Positions 20,507 to 30,916 of a DNA stretch of 64,000 bases are shown here, one piece after another; positions within the stretch are counted from its first letter, which is position 1, and every line of letters begins with the position of its first letter. The stretch spans positions 86,022,257 to 86,086,256 of the forward strand of contig NC_080546.1 of NCBI RefSeq assembly GCF_028640845.1, read 5' to 3'. The translations under genes were made by a program, and so were the position numbers. The DNA is from Ahaetulla prasina (taxonomy: Eukaryota > Chordata > Lepidosauria > Squamata > Colubridae). The notes under the pieces are model-generated. The model had not been told where the DNA came from. It did no database searches and was given only the letters and a program-made list of their open reading frames with translations.

Positions 20507-20869
20507 AAAGGGACACGGTGGCTCAGGGGCTAGGACGTTGAGCTTGTCGATCGAAAGGTCGGCAGCTCAGCGGTTCAAATCCCTAGTGTTGCCGTGTAAC
20601 GGGGTGAGCTCCTGTTACTTGTCCCAGCTGCTGCCAACCTAGCAGATTCGAAAGCACGTAAAAATGCAAGTAGAAAAAATAGGGACCACCTTTGGTGGGA
20701 AGGTAACAGCGTTCCGTGCGCCTTTGGTGTTGAGTCATGCCGGCCACATGATCATGGAGACGTCTTCCGACAGCACTGGCTCTTCGGCTTTGAAACGGAG
20801 ATGAGCACTGCCCCCTAGAGTCGGCAACGACTAGCATGTATGTGAGAGGGGAAACTTTACCTTTACCTT
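20507..20869 (+). mobile_element. Sauria-type SINE, complete (363 bp) with 11-bp TSD
   Basis: The head carries GGTGGCTCAGGGGCTAGG (A box) and GCGGTTCAAATCCC (B box). The body is followed by a Bov-B-like 3' part (CTAGAGTCGGCAACGACTAG) and an ACCTTTACCTTT tail. TATCTTCTATA occurs immediately before (20496-20506) and after (20870-20880) the element, exactly. It is the best reference copy in the window. The RNA would be made by RNA polymerase III if the promoter still works. Confidence 0.93.
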
Positions 20870-21029
20870 TATCTTCTATAGTTAATATTCACTGTATCTT
20901 ATTTTTCCATTTATTATGTTTCTCAAAATCCCCGTCACATTCTTTAGCTTAAAAACAATGTCAATTAATTATTTTAATATATTATGTACATTATGTATAG
21001 AAGGTATTAAGGTAAGGGGGAAAAAATAG

Positions 21030-21190
21030 GGGAAAATAATATTTTGGCAGAAATTGAATATGCAAATTGTATTGGGAAACAAAAAAGAAGATTGGAATAG
21101 AGTATAAAAGATGTGACCCGGTCAATACTCTGTTCATAAAACATGTATGTGTAAGAAAAAAAAAATCAATAAAACTTGTAAATACCTACT
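21030..21190 (+). mobile_element. Possible L1 3' terminus
   Basis: The sequence ends AAAAAAAAAATCAATAAAACTTG and is AT-rich, like a LINE-1 3' UTR. No coding part is present. Confidence 0.3.
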
Positions 21191-21334
21191 ACTATGTTTT
21201 CCCCAAAATATGACCTACTCAGAAAGCAAGTCGTAGCTTGATTTTTTTTACAAATGCACCCAATATAAGACCTACCCCACAAAATAAACCCTAATCCAGG
21301 GTGCACAGGTAAAAATTACTACTAACCTTTAGAC

Positions 21335-21570
21335 CAGGGGCCCTCAAACTTTTTAAACAGCGGGCCAATTCATGGTCCCTCTGATGGCTGGGGGGAGGGC
21401 GAACCAGCTGGGTGGGCGTGGCTAGGTGGTCATGTGACTGGGTGGGCGTTGTCAATTTAGCGGTCCTTAAACAATACACACAAATTAAACTTTCATTTGT
21501 TATGCTCCCGGGGGTGGAAAAGTGATTAGTAAAGGAATGTGGCTGACTTGGGGTATGTGTGAGGGGCTTC

Positions 21571-21615
<45 letters not shown>

Positions 21616-21816
21616 TCCTCCTTCCTTTTCTGGAGGCTGGGGAAGCTCCCGAGGCCTCCGCGCATCCCATTTTTCACCTCAGCTTCCAGAAGGCGGGTGA
21701 AGGCTGGTGGATAGGTGGGGCAATGTGGGCAGGGCAGTCTTGTGGTCCCATGCAGGCTGGATTAATGGCTTCAGCGGGCCGTATCCGGCCCATGGGCCAT
21801 AGTTTGAGGACCCTTG
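21335..21816. mobile_element. hAT MITE (482 bp) with exact 8-bp TSD
   Basis: CAGGGGCCCTCAAACT...AGTTTGAGGACCCTTG gives 16-bp inverted ends with two mismatches. CTTTAGAC flanks both sides exactly (21327-21334 and 21817-21824). It contains a GT microsatellite (21573-21611) and the CGGGCCGTATCCGGCCCATGGG word. Confidence 0.92.
21573..21611. repeat. (GT)n microsatellite
   Basis: About 20 GT units inside the hAT MITE. Confidence 0.97.
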
Positions 21817-22256
21817 CTTTAGACAGTTGCAGCCAGGCCTCACACAACCCGACACCTGACTTACCAGCCCATTTCTTCCACAGCCAGCAAGGCCTGTGAG
21901 GTGTTCCTGAAGGCCTCTATAGCCAATCACAGAGCTCTGGATCAATGCGGACCTCCATCATCAGCTGCAGAAGCCTTCAGGAAAGTCTTGCCGGATTCAG
22001 AACAAATTCCTGAAGGTCTCTAACAGTGAAAAGGAGGCTGGGGGCGACACACGCAAATGAAGTGACTCAGTGGATGACACCCACCACCCAAATATAAGAT
22101 CTGGTACCTTTTTTGGTGGCAAAAAAAAAAAAAAAAGACAGGGTCTTATTTTCAGGGAAACATGAATAGTAAGTGATAGCACATAGACCAGGTGTGGGCA
22201 ATTCATTTTTCCGAGAAACTACACGAGAAACTGGGATTTTTGTGGAGGGTCAAACC

Positions 22257-22918
22257 CAGAGGTGAAATACTCCCAGTTCAGATCAGATCACCCGATCCAG
22301 TAGTGATGGCTGTGGGTGGTTCAGAGAACCGGTAGCAAAAATCCCTGCCCTCCCCCATGCCCAGCTGACCGTGCGTTCATCAGAGGGTTTTTTTTTTGTT
22401 TTCTTTTTACTTTTAAAAGTATTTTTTCTTTGGCCAAAAAATGCTTTTAAAAGTTAAAAAAAAGCCTCTGATGATCATGCTTTTTTTCTTTTAAAGGCAA
22501 AAAAAATTCTTTTAAAAGAAAAGAAAAGCCTCTGATGCTCAGGCAACTGAGCTGGGATCGTCAGAGGAGCCTATTAAAAGCATTTTTTCTACATCTTTGG
22601 CCGAAGAAGTTATAGAAAAAATTCTTTTAAAAGGCTCTGACGATCCCAGCTGAGTTGCCTGATCGTCAGAGGTTATTAAAAGCATTTTTTTTGTAAAAAA
22701 ATGGTTTTAAAAGGCTCTGGGGATCCCAGCTGAGTTGCCTGATCGTCAGAGGCTTTTAAAAGTATTTTTTTTACAATCTCTTCAGCTGGAAAGATTGTAG
22801 AAAAAATGCTTTTAAAAGTAAAAAAAAAAAAAGTTGGCCATGCCCACCCAGTCACATTACCCCCCCACCAAGCCACGCCCACAGAACCGGTAGTAACAAC
22901 TTTTATATTTCACCACTG
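22257..22918 (-). mobile_element. hAT MITE (662 bp), hairpin-rich member
   Basis: CAGAGGTGAAATA...TATTTCACCACTG, with flanks GTCAAACC (22249-22256) and GTCAAACT (22919-22926), match 7 of 8. The interior (22380-22830) is built of repeated CTTTTAAAAGCATTTTTT and GATCGTCAGAGG blocks in both orientations. A related stretch occurs at 27181-27310. Confidence 0.85.
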
Positions 22919-23104
22919 GTCAAACTAGTAGGACCGCCTGCATACACATACATAAATTGGAAAGAAATAAAAAATAGCAATTGTCTTCAAAACAAGAAAA
23001 AAAAATCTATGTGGACTAGAAAGAGACCATCAAAGGGACTGAATTGGTCATTGTTTGACACAGATAATAGATATCATTTATAGGGCAAATTCTGATAGCT
23101 GACA

Positions 23105-23745
23105 TGTGGCCGCGCGGGGGATTGAGGGAGCTCCTCGTAGCTCCCATGTAACACCTCTCCTGCGTAGGCTGCATTGGTTGCTGGTGGTCTTCCGGGTGCG
23201 CTTCAAGGTGTTGGTTATCATCTTTAAAGCGCTCCATGGAATTGGACCGGGATATTTACGGGACCGCCTGCTGCTGACAGTTACCTCCCATTGTCCAATA
23301 CGTCCAGTGCGCACCCACAGGGAGGGTCTTCTTAGGGTGCCGTCGGCTAGTCAATGTCGGCTGGCGGCCCTCAGGGGAAGGGCGTTCTCTGTGGGGGCCC
23401 CGGCTTTATGGAATGAGCTGCCGGTGGGACTCCGTCTCCTCCCTGATCTCCGGACCTTTAAGCGCGAGCTCAAGACTTTCTTTTTTCACCAAGCAGGGCT
23501 GGCCTGATTGATTTTAGTATGGGGATTTTAGTGGGTTTTTATAGGGTTTTACCTAGGTTTTAGTTTTGATAAATTTTAGCTAATATTTTAATCTTACAGC
23601 GATTGAATTAGTTTTTTAAATTTGATAATGTATTTTAAATTTTTGGGGATTCTTGTCGTTTTATTGACTGTACACCACCCTGAGTCTTCGGAGAAGGGTG
23701 GTATAAAAATATGAATAAATAAAATAAAATAAAATAAATAAAAGA
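23105..23745 (+). pseudogene. L2-type LINE ORF2 C-terminus and 3' end
   Basis: The plus-strand frame (23106-23507) reads EGAPRSSHVTPLLRRLHWL, KALHGIGPGYLRDRL and RAFSVGAPALWNELPVGLR, the tail of a CR1/L2-group ORF2. The 3' end contains CACCCTGAGTCTTCGGAGAAGGGTG, a stem-loop, and an AAATAAAATAAA tail. It is 5' truncated, and only this last portion is intact. Confidence 0.82.
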
Positions 23746-23774
23746 GCTTAATGTACACGGATAGTTTTTTTTTT

Positions 23775-23993
<219 letters not shown>

Positions 23994-24010
23994 TTCAAAT
24001 TGCATATCTG

Positions 24011-24211
24011 GTGTCCCAAAGGTGCTTTTTCAGGAGGCAACTGGACTTCCTTAGTTTTTTGTTTTTTTTTCTCGGTTTCTTTTGAAGATGTTTTGCTTTT
24101 CATCCATTTAGAGTTGAAGAAGCTTCTTGGATGAGAAGCGAAACGTCTTCAAAAGAAAAAAAAAACAAGAAAAAGTCCAGTTGCCTCCTGAAAAAAAGCA
24201 CCTTTGGGACA
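24011..24211. repeat. Foldback with ~90-bp arms
   Basis: The left arm begins GTCCCAAAGGTGCTTTTTCA and the right arm is its reverse complement, ending AAGCACCTTTGGGAC. The arms continue through GGAGGCAACTGGACTT and the GAAGAC/GTCTTC words, with a few indels in A/T runs. The centre holds AAGAAGCTTCTT, a 12-bp palindrome. Confidence 0.8.
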
Positions 24212-24240
24212 ATCATGACCTGGATGGCTGAGAATCTCTA

Positions 24241-24518
24241 CAGACTTTTTTTTTATTATTATTTGCATTTATATCCCACCCTTCTCTGAAGACTCAGGGC
24301 GGCTGACACTATGTTAGCAATAATCTTCATCCATTTGTATATTATATACAAAGTCAACTTAATTGGCCCCAACAATGTGGGTCCTCATTTTACCTATCTT
24401 ATAAAGGATGGAAGGCTGAGTCAACCTTGGGCCTGGTGGGACTAGAACCTGCAGTAATTGCAAGCAGCTGCTGTTAATAACAGACTGTCTTACCAGTCTG
24501 AGCCACCAGAGGCCCCCT
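24241..24518 (-). mobile_element. SINE2 copy inserted in the 357-bp repeat
   Basis: The tail (TATATCCCACCCTTCTCTGA) is at the left and the tRNA-like head (GAGCCACCAGAGGC) at the right. It interrupts the phrase CTACAGACTTTT | TTAGCTATGCAATTTG that is continuous in the later tandem units. Confidence 0.85.
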
Positions 24519-25390
24519 TTTTTAGCTATGCAATTTGGGATGAATGCCCTTGGAATGGTGGGGGAGTAGGAATGGATTTCCAGAGGAAAAAATAGCAGAC
24601 TACAAGAACCATTTACACTACTCAGGTGACCCTGAGGACACAGGTAAACCTATAAGAGCTTCAATGACCCTCTAAAAGGATGCAAATGACCACTGTCTGC
24701 AAGGAGTATCAATCCTTCCATTCCCCACTATCCAGTCAGAGCTGAAGAAGCTTCTTGGTTGAGGAGCAAAACGTCTTCAAAAGAAAAAAAAACACAAGAA
24801 AAAGTCCACCTGCCTCCTGAAAAAAGCACCTTTTTGGGACAACCATGACCTGGATGACTAAGAATCTCTACGGACTTTTAGCTATGCAATTTGAGATGAA
24901 CGCCCTTGGAATGGTGGGGGAGTAGAAATGGATTTCCAGAGGAAAAAATAGCAGACTACAAGAACCATTTACACTACTCATATGACCCTGAGGACACAGA
25001 TAAACCTCCAAGTGCTTCAACGACCCTCTAAAAGGATGCAAATGACCAGCTGTCTGCAAGGAGTATCAATCCTTCCATTCCCCACTATCCAGTCAGAGCT
25101 GAAGAAGCTTCTTGGTTGAGGAGCAAAACGTCTTCAAAAGAAAAAAAAAACACAAGAAAAAGTCCACCTGCCTCCTGAAAAAAGCACCTTTTTGGGACAA
25201 CCATGACCTGGATGACTAAGAATCTCTACGGACTTTTAGCTATGCAATTTGAGATGAACACCCTTGGAATGGTGTGGGAGTAGGAATGGATTTCCAGAGG
25301 AAATATTGCAGACTACAGGAACCAGGAGAGCCACTCAGGTGACCCTGAGGACACAGGTAAACCTCCAAGTGTGTCAGCAGTCCTCTAAAA
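24519..25390. repeat. ~357-bp tandem repeat, about 2.5 units
   Basis: The phrase GAGCTGAAGAAGCTTCTTGG recurs at about 24739 and 25096, and TTTTAGCTATGCAATTTG at about 24877 and 25235. Units are close to identical. The GAAACGTCTTC words and CCATGACCTGGATGA are shared with 26204-26340 and, inverted, 42104-42296. I suspect descent from a Penelope-like element terminus, but no coding part confirms it. Confidence 0.8.
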
Positions 25391-25524
25391 CAGGGGTGTC
25401 AAACTCACGTTGTCACGGCAGCATCACGTGACGTATCGGGACATTTTTCCCCTTCACTAAACAAGGCGTGGGCGTGGCCAGCATGTGACGCATCCGGCTT
25501 GTTCGCCAGGAGTTTGACAGCCTG
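25391..25524. mobile_element. 134-bp hAT MITE with exact 8-bp TSD
   Basis: CAGGGGTGTCAAACTC...GAGTTTGACAGCCTG has inverted ends. CTCTAAAA flanks both sides (25383-25390 and 25525-25532). It sits in the tandem repeat. Confidence 0.9.
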
Positions 25525-25575
25525 CTCTAAAAGGATGCAAATGACCAGCTGTCTCCCAGTATTTTCAATCCTTCC

Positions 25576-26176
25576 TGTCGTGTCCCACTCCCCCTCCGAC
25601 GACCGGGTCAAGGAAGTCCGTATCAAACGTGGCAACAAAGCCTCTGCAGCTTTGCCAAATTCCTTCGAGGTTTCTCTGGGCAGGCAGGAGTCCACGTTGT
25701 GATTTCAGCAAACTAGATGAGACTTTGCTTGCCTCAAGGTTGGAATGCCACAAACAGGTCCTTTATATAGGCTGTGGGGTGTGGCTCCATGACTCAGCGT
25801 TTATCCAGGCCTGCCCCTCCCTTCCTTCTGCTGGCGTCGCCTCTCAGATCTCCGGAAGCGAGGATCCTCCCACCCTGAATTGTCTTCAGCTGGATCTACT
25901 GTCGGCATCTGGGAAAGGGAGGGGTCAGAGGGAGCAGGTCCGGGTAATTGCACCACTTGGCTGACTTCCTGCTTTGAAGGCTGCGTCGAAGGAACACACA
26001 CTGTATGAGTGAGCTGTATTGGGTTTCTCTTTTCACTCCTTGACTCCTTTCCGGGCATGGGGCCAGGGCTGGAGGTTGGAGGCATGACAGGCTGTTCATC
26101 TTCATTATCAGACTCAGAGTCTGATAACAGGCCCAGGAGGAGACGGGAGGGGCCCGGCTGAGGAGGACGAGGCACA
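25576..26176 (-). mobile_element. Solo LTR-B (about 600 bp)
   Basis: On the minus strand it runs TGTGCCTCGTCC...GGGACACGACA. It interrupts the tandem-repeat phrase AATCCTTCCATTC, leaving CTTCC on both sides. It has a TATA box (CCTATATAAAGG, minus strand, about 25760-25771) and an open acidic U3 frame. Confidence 0.87.
25801..26176 (-). CDS. Acidic reading frame at the start of LTR-B U3
   Basis: The minus-strand frame is open from the first bases of the LTR for about 125 codons. It has a Pro-rich start (RPPQPGPSRLLLGLL), an acidic core (SDSESDNEDEQPVMPP), a long low-complexity middle, and a charged end (WEDPRFRRSERRRQQ) stopping just before the TATA box. The second copy (12530-12821) keeps the same order, with DSESDNEDEWPVMPP and WEDPRFQKSER, although the middle differs. 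The RRSER-type ending resembles the C-terminal tails of Ty3/gypsy integrases (compare RRSERVRRRPVYLRDY at 56143-56200), which suggests, by inference only, that it is the end of pol reading into the LTR. Confidence 0.4.
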
Positions 26177-26203
26177 AAATCTTCCATTCTCCACTATCCA
26201 GTC

Positions 26204-26340
26204 AGAGCTGAAGAAGCTTCTTGGATGAGAAGCGAAACGTCTTCACAAGAAAAAAAAGTCCAGTTGCCTCTGGAAAAAAAAAAAAATAAAGCCCCCTTGG
26301 GACAACCATGAGCTGGATGACGGAGAATCTCTACAGAGTT
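26204..26340. repeat. Partial unit of the 357-bp family
   Basis: GAGCTGAAGAAGCTTCTTGG...GACAACCATGAGCTGGATGA. It is the continuation of the locus interrupted by LTR-B. Confidence 0.75.
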
Positions 26341-26916
26341 TTTGCATATCTGGTGGTATTAACGTGCTGTTGGAAGAACCAGTTTGCAGAAATGTCAGAC
26401 AAATAAAAGGTTTGGGATGCAGGGAAAACACCGCACTACCCCTTCCTCTTCATTTGACATTCTCTTCTACCTCTGCGTGCACATTCCCCGTCCCTAATTT
26501 TATTACAACAGCAAGAAAATTACATGAATGCAAGAGCACGGCTTGCTGTGAGCAGGATTTCGCCTGCTGCTTATTCGTTCACTTGAAGTCTTCCTAATCC
26601 CCTTTCTGTGATAGCACAATTGGTTGCCATGGAGCTTATTATTATATTGTCACCGAGACCCTCTAAGAGCAGCAGAAAGTTCTGCTGGAGCTCATTTGCT
26701 GCACTTTTTCGGCGTGTGCATTTCATGCTTTAACCTTCTCCCTTCCGTTTTTTTTTTTTAATGATTATTATTATTATTTAAATGTCTTTTGGACCGTTTC
26801 ACACACACACACACCCCAAGTTTTGATGAGGGGGAGAGAGAGAGAGAAAAAGAGAGTGGAAGGTAGCTAGCTTCATGTGTCATCAAACTGGCAATGTAGT
26901 GATAGATAGCTGGGTG
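26341..26916. other. No recognisable feature
   Basis: Mixed-composition sequence with a short CA tract near 26802 and GA tract near 26830. Nothing further is supported. Confidence 0.35.
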
Positions 26917-27397
26917 CAGGGATGAAATCCAGCAGGTTCTGACAGGTTCTGCAGAACCGGTAGCAGAAATTTTGAGCAGTTCGGAGAACCGGCAAATACC
27001 ACCTTTGGCTGGCACCCAGATTTGGGTGGGAATGGAGATTTTGCAATATCCTTCCCCTGGAGTGGGGTGGGACTGGACATTTTGCAATATCCTTCCCCCA
27101 GTAGTGGGGAGGGAATGGGGATTTTGCAGCCTCCTTGCAGCCCATCAAGCCATGCCCACCAAGCCACACCACGCCCACAGTAAAAAAAAATGCTTTTAAA
27201 AGGTTCTGGTGATCAGGCAGCTCAGCTGGGATCGTCAAAACCCTTTAAAAGCATTTTTTCTACAACCTCTTCGGCCAAAAAAAAAATACTTTTAAAAGTA
27301 AAAAAAAAAGTTGACCACACCTACCCAGTTACATTACCCACCACTTCCAAGCCATGCCCACAGAACTGGTAGTAACAAATTCTACATTTTACCCCTT
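26917..27397 (-). mobile_element. hAT MITE of the GGTGAAATCC family, hybrid interior
   Basis: CAGGGATGAAATCC at the left. The right end is decayed (TCTACATTTTACCCCTTA). The left half has the ~42-bp units and the right half has the CTTTTAAAAG blocks of the 22257 element, so it joins both internal types. Confidence 0.7.
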
Positions 27398-27665
27398 AGC
27401 TGCTTTAGCTGCTCTTGCCTTCTGGCATCTCTTCGCATATGTGCACTAGGAACAGCCCCTCCTGTTCCTCTACCTCTCTGCTCTCCGCCTCTGGAGGGTC
27501 CAGAATCCGTACATAACTCCCCGATGGCCCTGGCCCCACCTCTTCCTCTGATGCAGAGCCCTTGTCCGGGCCTTCCCCTGACTCCAGGACTGGCTCATAG
27601 TCCTCCCCACCCTCCTCACTGCCCGACTCCGCTGCCAGCTCTGCAGGCTGATGGCGGACCACAAC
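27398..27665 (-). mobile_element. LTR-C fragment (U3 start only)
   Basis: On the minus strand it begins GTTGTGGTCCGCCATCAG and runs into the acidic frame (AELAAESGSEEGGEDYEPVL), truncated after about 270 bp by the hAT element. Confidence 0.75.
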
Positions 27666-27995
27666 CGTTTCATTCTTTTCAACATCAAGCTCGAAGGTCA
27701 GAAGTGGTCTCCATGCGGAAGCAAAGGTGTTCTTTTCTTTAATCAAAACAGTCAATTTTGCCATTTCAGCCAACTCTATCAACTTCTGCAACCATTCATC
27801 CATAAGTAGGAATCGAAGTGTCCTTCCATTTTTTCACATACAAGAGTCTTGTTGCTGTCAACATATATAGTAACAAAGTTCCAATTTTTTTCTCCAGGTC
27901 TTTTTCCATTAGGCCCAAAAGGAAAAAATTTGGTTTCATTTCAAAATTTTCTGTATTAAAGTATGAATCATACTCCAATTCTTTCTTTGCTTTAT
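27666..27995 (-). pseudogene. LINE-1 ORF2 C-terminal fragment
   Basis: Minus-strand reading gives a FFLLGLMEKDLEKKIGTLLL and MLTATRLLYVKKWKDTSIP pattern followed by AEMAKLTVLIKEKN, typical of the end of L1 ORF2. Short, with frame breaks. Confidence 0.65.
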
Positions 27996-28005
27996 CACAT
28001 GTCCA

Positions 28006-28860
28006 CCATTTGACGGCCGTCTCCAGGAGAGCTTTTTACCAAGTTCGCCTGGTTCGCCAGTTGCGCCCCTTTCTAGACCAGGATGCCCTATGCACGGTCA
28101 CTCATGCCCTTGTGACATCTCGTCTGGATTATTGCAATGCTCTCTACATGGGGCTCCCCTTGAAGAGCACCCGGAGGCTCCAGTTGGTCCAGAATGCGGC
28201 TGCGCGGGTGATAGAGGGAGCCCCTCGTGGCTCCCATGTGACACCTCTCCTGCGCAGACTGCACTGGCTACCTGTGGCCCTTCGGGTGTGCTTCAAGATC
28301 TTGGTAATTATCTTTAAAGCGCTCCATGGCATTGGGCCGGGATACTTACGGGACCATCTACTGCCACCGATTGCCTCCCACCGACCCATAAGCTCTCACA
28401 GGGAGGGACTCCTCAGGGTGCCATCAGCCAGGCAGTGCCGGCTGGCGACGCCCAGGGGAAGGGCCTTTTCTGTGGGGGCTCCCACCCTCTGGAATGAACT
28501 TCCCCCAGGACTTCGCCAACTTCCTGACCTTCGAACCTTTCGCCGCGAGCTTAAGACACATCTCTCTATCTGCGCAGGACTGGGCTAGAATTTTAAATTT
28601 TAAATTTGGTTTTAATGGGGTTTTTACTATTCTATTGGGGTTTTAATATTCGGCCGTATTTAATAAGTTTTTTAATTGGGGTTTTAACTTGTATTTATGT
28701 ATATTTTTACTTGGCTGTAAACCGCCCTGAGTCCCTTGGGAGATATACAAATATGAAAAATAAAATAAAATAAAATAAATAAAATAAAATAAAATAAAAT
28801 AAAATAAAATAAAATAAAATAAAATAAAATAAAATAAAATAAAATAAAATAAAATAGATG
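28006..28860 (+). pseudogene. L2-type LINE ORF2 C-terminus with AAAAT tail
   Basis: The plus-strand frame, open to 28588, reads ALVTSRLDYCNALYMGLPL, LQLVQNAAARVIEGAPRG and HGIGPGYLRDHLLPP to WNELPPGLRQLPDLRTFRRE. This is the end of a CR1/L2-group ORF2. The 3' UTR ends CCGCCCTGAGTCCCTTGGGAG followed by an AAAAT array (28757-28856). It is 5' truncated at about 28006, where L1 debris begins. The coding part is undamaged, so the copy is young. Confidence 0.83.
28757..28856. repeat. (AAAAT)n LINE tail array
   Basis: About 100 bp of TAAAA repeat forming the tail of the preceding LINE. Confidence 0.97.
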
Positions 28861-28869
28861 ATAAAATGA

Positions 28870-29595
28870 CCTTTCTTTACTTTTATACTTCCAACATTCA
28901 TCTGACGTATTATTTGAAATGAAAATAACAGTGACTGATGAATTAAAGGAGGGGAAAAAACATATTCAGAGAGTTGAAAAGAGAATTGGAAATACAGGAA
29001 GTTAGGAAGCTAGGTTGTGGAAGAGGGTAGAGGTAGGAGAAATATCTAGATTGAACAACCAAGAAGTAGATGTAGATAGAAATAGGGTTCCAAGGAAGGA
29101 ATATGGGAGGCAAGTCAAAAAAAAAAATATAGCAATTAAAGTATTGAAGCGGACAAGAGACGATGGATAGATGATTTCTCCTTTTTGTTGTTCTGACTTG
29201 CTTTTCTTTTCTCTTCTCTTTGCTGTTTTTAGGCAGGTGACATGACTAGAAGTTAGGTAGGATAGAAAGAAAACATTTTTTTTAAATAAAGGGTGATATG
29301 ATTAAAAGTTAGAATAAGAGATAGAAATAAGAGAAGGGGGAATATTAGTATATATACTTCTATATAATAAAATAAAAGCAATAATGAGAAAACAAAGAAT
29401 AATTGGATAATGATAGACTGCAACTTAATATAAATGTGTATTATTAATAGAAATATATAATGTTGATTGAATGTAATAACTATGATTAATTCTACTAATT
29501 TTATTTGTATTAGAATATATGATACCCAGGTGCCACACTGTTCATGCATTGATATGTTTGTAAAAAAATAAAAATAAACTTTAAAAAAAAAGATA
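28870..29595 (+). other. AT-rich stretch ending in poly(A); possible L1 3' UTR
   Basis: Purine-rich, low-complexity sequence ends AATAAAAATAAACTTTAAAAAAAAA. It may be a LINE 3' UTR in plus orientation. No coding evidence. Confidence 0.3.
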
Positions 29596-29905
29596 TCTGG
29601 TTTTAAAAACCAACGATATATCATCTTATAGAAATTTGCTTTTAGATTATAATTTCATGTAAATTTAAAACCCTTCATCCACCTATTTCCCCATTTTTCA
29701 AGCATCAAATTATATCCAAAATTCCTTGCCCACTGAATCATGCAGTTCATTTTCCAAATTAAATTTCAACAACATTTTATATATCTTAGCAATAATACGT
29801 TCATTATTGCCACATAATGAAATTTCCAGTTTATTTTTAACAAAGTCAAATCCGTAACACTTTTTATCCCATTTAAATCTTTCTTTCAGTTGTTGGTAAG
29901 TAAAC
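29596..29905 (-). pseudogene. LINE-1 ORF2 fragment
   Basis: The minus strand reads with interruptions as QQLKERFKWDKKCYGFDFV and NKLEISLCGNNERIIAKIYK, a late ORF2 segment of L1. It is decayed. Confidence 0.55.
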
Positions 29906-30015
29906 CAATGGCAAGCATAACCTTAGGATATGATTGCCACAAAAGGTATTTAAAGGGCTCCGTGGTGAAGAAAAGGTTGAGAGCTACTGATTTAAACAAA
30001 TCAATCATTAAAATA

Positions 30016-30079
30016 CTAATAACCAACATCCTAAAGACCAACATCCATAATACAGGTAGACCTTGCCTTACAACAATTC
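30016..30079. repeat. 64-bp target-site duplication, left copy
   Basis: Matches 30917-30980 at 62 of 64 positions. Both copies include the start of a MITE (TACAGGTAGACCTTG). They bracket the LINE at 30080-30916. Confidence 0.88.
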
Positions 30080-30916
30080 TGAAACCCAACAACACATACA
30101 TAGACTTCAGAGGATAATTAGAACTGCAGAAAAAACTATTGCTACCAACCCACCTTCCATTGAGGACCTGTATATTGCACGAATCAAAAAGAGGGCTGTG
30201 AAAATATTTACAGATCCCTCACATCCTGGACATAAACTGTTTCAACTCCTACCCTCAAAACTACACTATAGAACACTGCACACCAGAACAACTAGGCACA
30301 AAAACAGTTTTTTCCCAAATGCCATCACTCTGCTAAACAAATAATTCCCTCAACACTGTCAAACTATTTACTAAGTCTGCAGTATTACTAATCTTATTGT
30401 TCCTATCATCCATCTCCTTCCACTTATGAATGTATGAATGTAAATTTATTGCTTGTATCCTTATGATTTATACTGATATTGATTGTTTCCTGATTGCTTA
30501 TTTGTAGCCTATGACTATTATTGTGTTGTAAGTGTTGTACCTTGATGAAGATATCTTTTATGTACTCCGAGAGTGTATACACCTAAGACAAATTCCTTGT
30601 GTGTGCAATCACACATGGCCAATAAACTATTCTATTCTATTCTATTCTATTCTATTCTATTCTATTCTATTCTATTCTATTCTATTCTACTCTACTCTAC
30701 TCTACTCTACTCTACTCTACTCTACTCTACTCTACTCTACTCTATTCTATTCTATTCTATTCTATTTTTCATTCCATTATTCTGTTCTGTTCTGTTCTGT
30801 TCTATTCTTCATTCCATTGTTCTGTTCTATTCTATTCTACTCTACTCTACTCTACTCTACTCTGTTCTATTCTATTCTATTCTATTCTATTCTATTCTAT
30901 TCTATTCTATTCTATT
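30080..30916 (+). pseudogene. L2-like LINE 3' end with long TCTAT tail
   Basis: The plus-strand frame reads RTAEKTIATNPPSIEDLYIAR and FTDPSHPGHKLFQLLPSK. The 3' UTR carries GCAATCACACATGGCCAATAAA followed by the pentanucleotide array. It is inserted into a MITE with a 64-bp duplication. The element is heavily 5' truncated, keeping only about the last 90 codons of ORF2. Confidence 0.85.
30626..30916. repeat. (TCTAT)n array with TCTAC and TCTGT blocks
   Basis: About 290 bp. Blocks of TCTAC, TTCTG and the spacer word TTCATTCCATTATTC divide the array into higher-order segments. Confidence 0.97.

Larger units (their letters stand above)
21193..22164 (+). mobile_element. TIR DNA transposon (MITE), sister of 11917-13744
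   Basis: Shares CTACTCAGAAA, GGGTGCACAGGTAAAAATTA, TTTAGACAGTTGCAGCCA and the terminal GTCTTATTTTCAGGGAAACATG. It contains a nested hAT MITE at 21335-21816 but no LTR, so it gives the pre-insertion sequence for the 12-kb locus. Confidence 0.75.

Noticed and set aside
20507..20869. tRNA gene
   Set aside because: A and B box words belong to the head of a SINE; there is no foldable acceptor stem, and an 11-bp TSD brackets a 363-bp element.
27818..28588. 256-codon ORF as one gene
   Set aside because: The first ~65 codons are antisense L1 debris; only the part after about 28006 is LINE ORF2.
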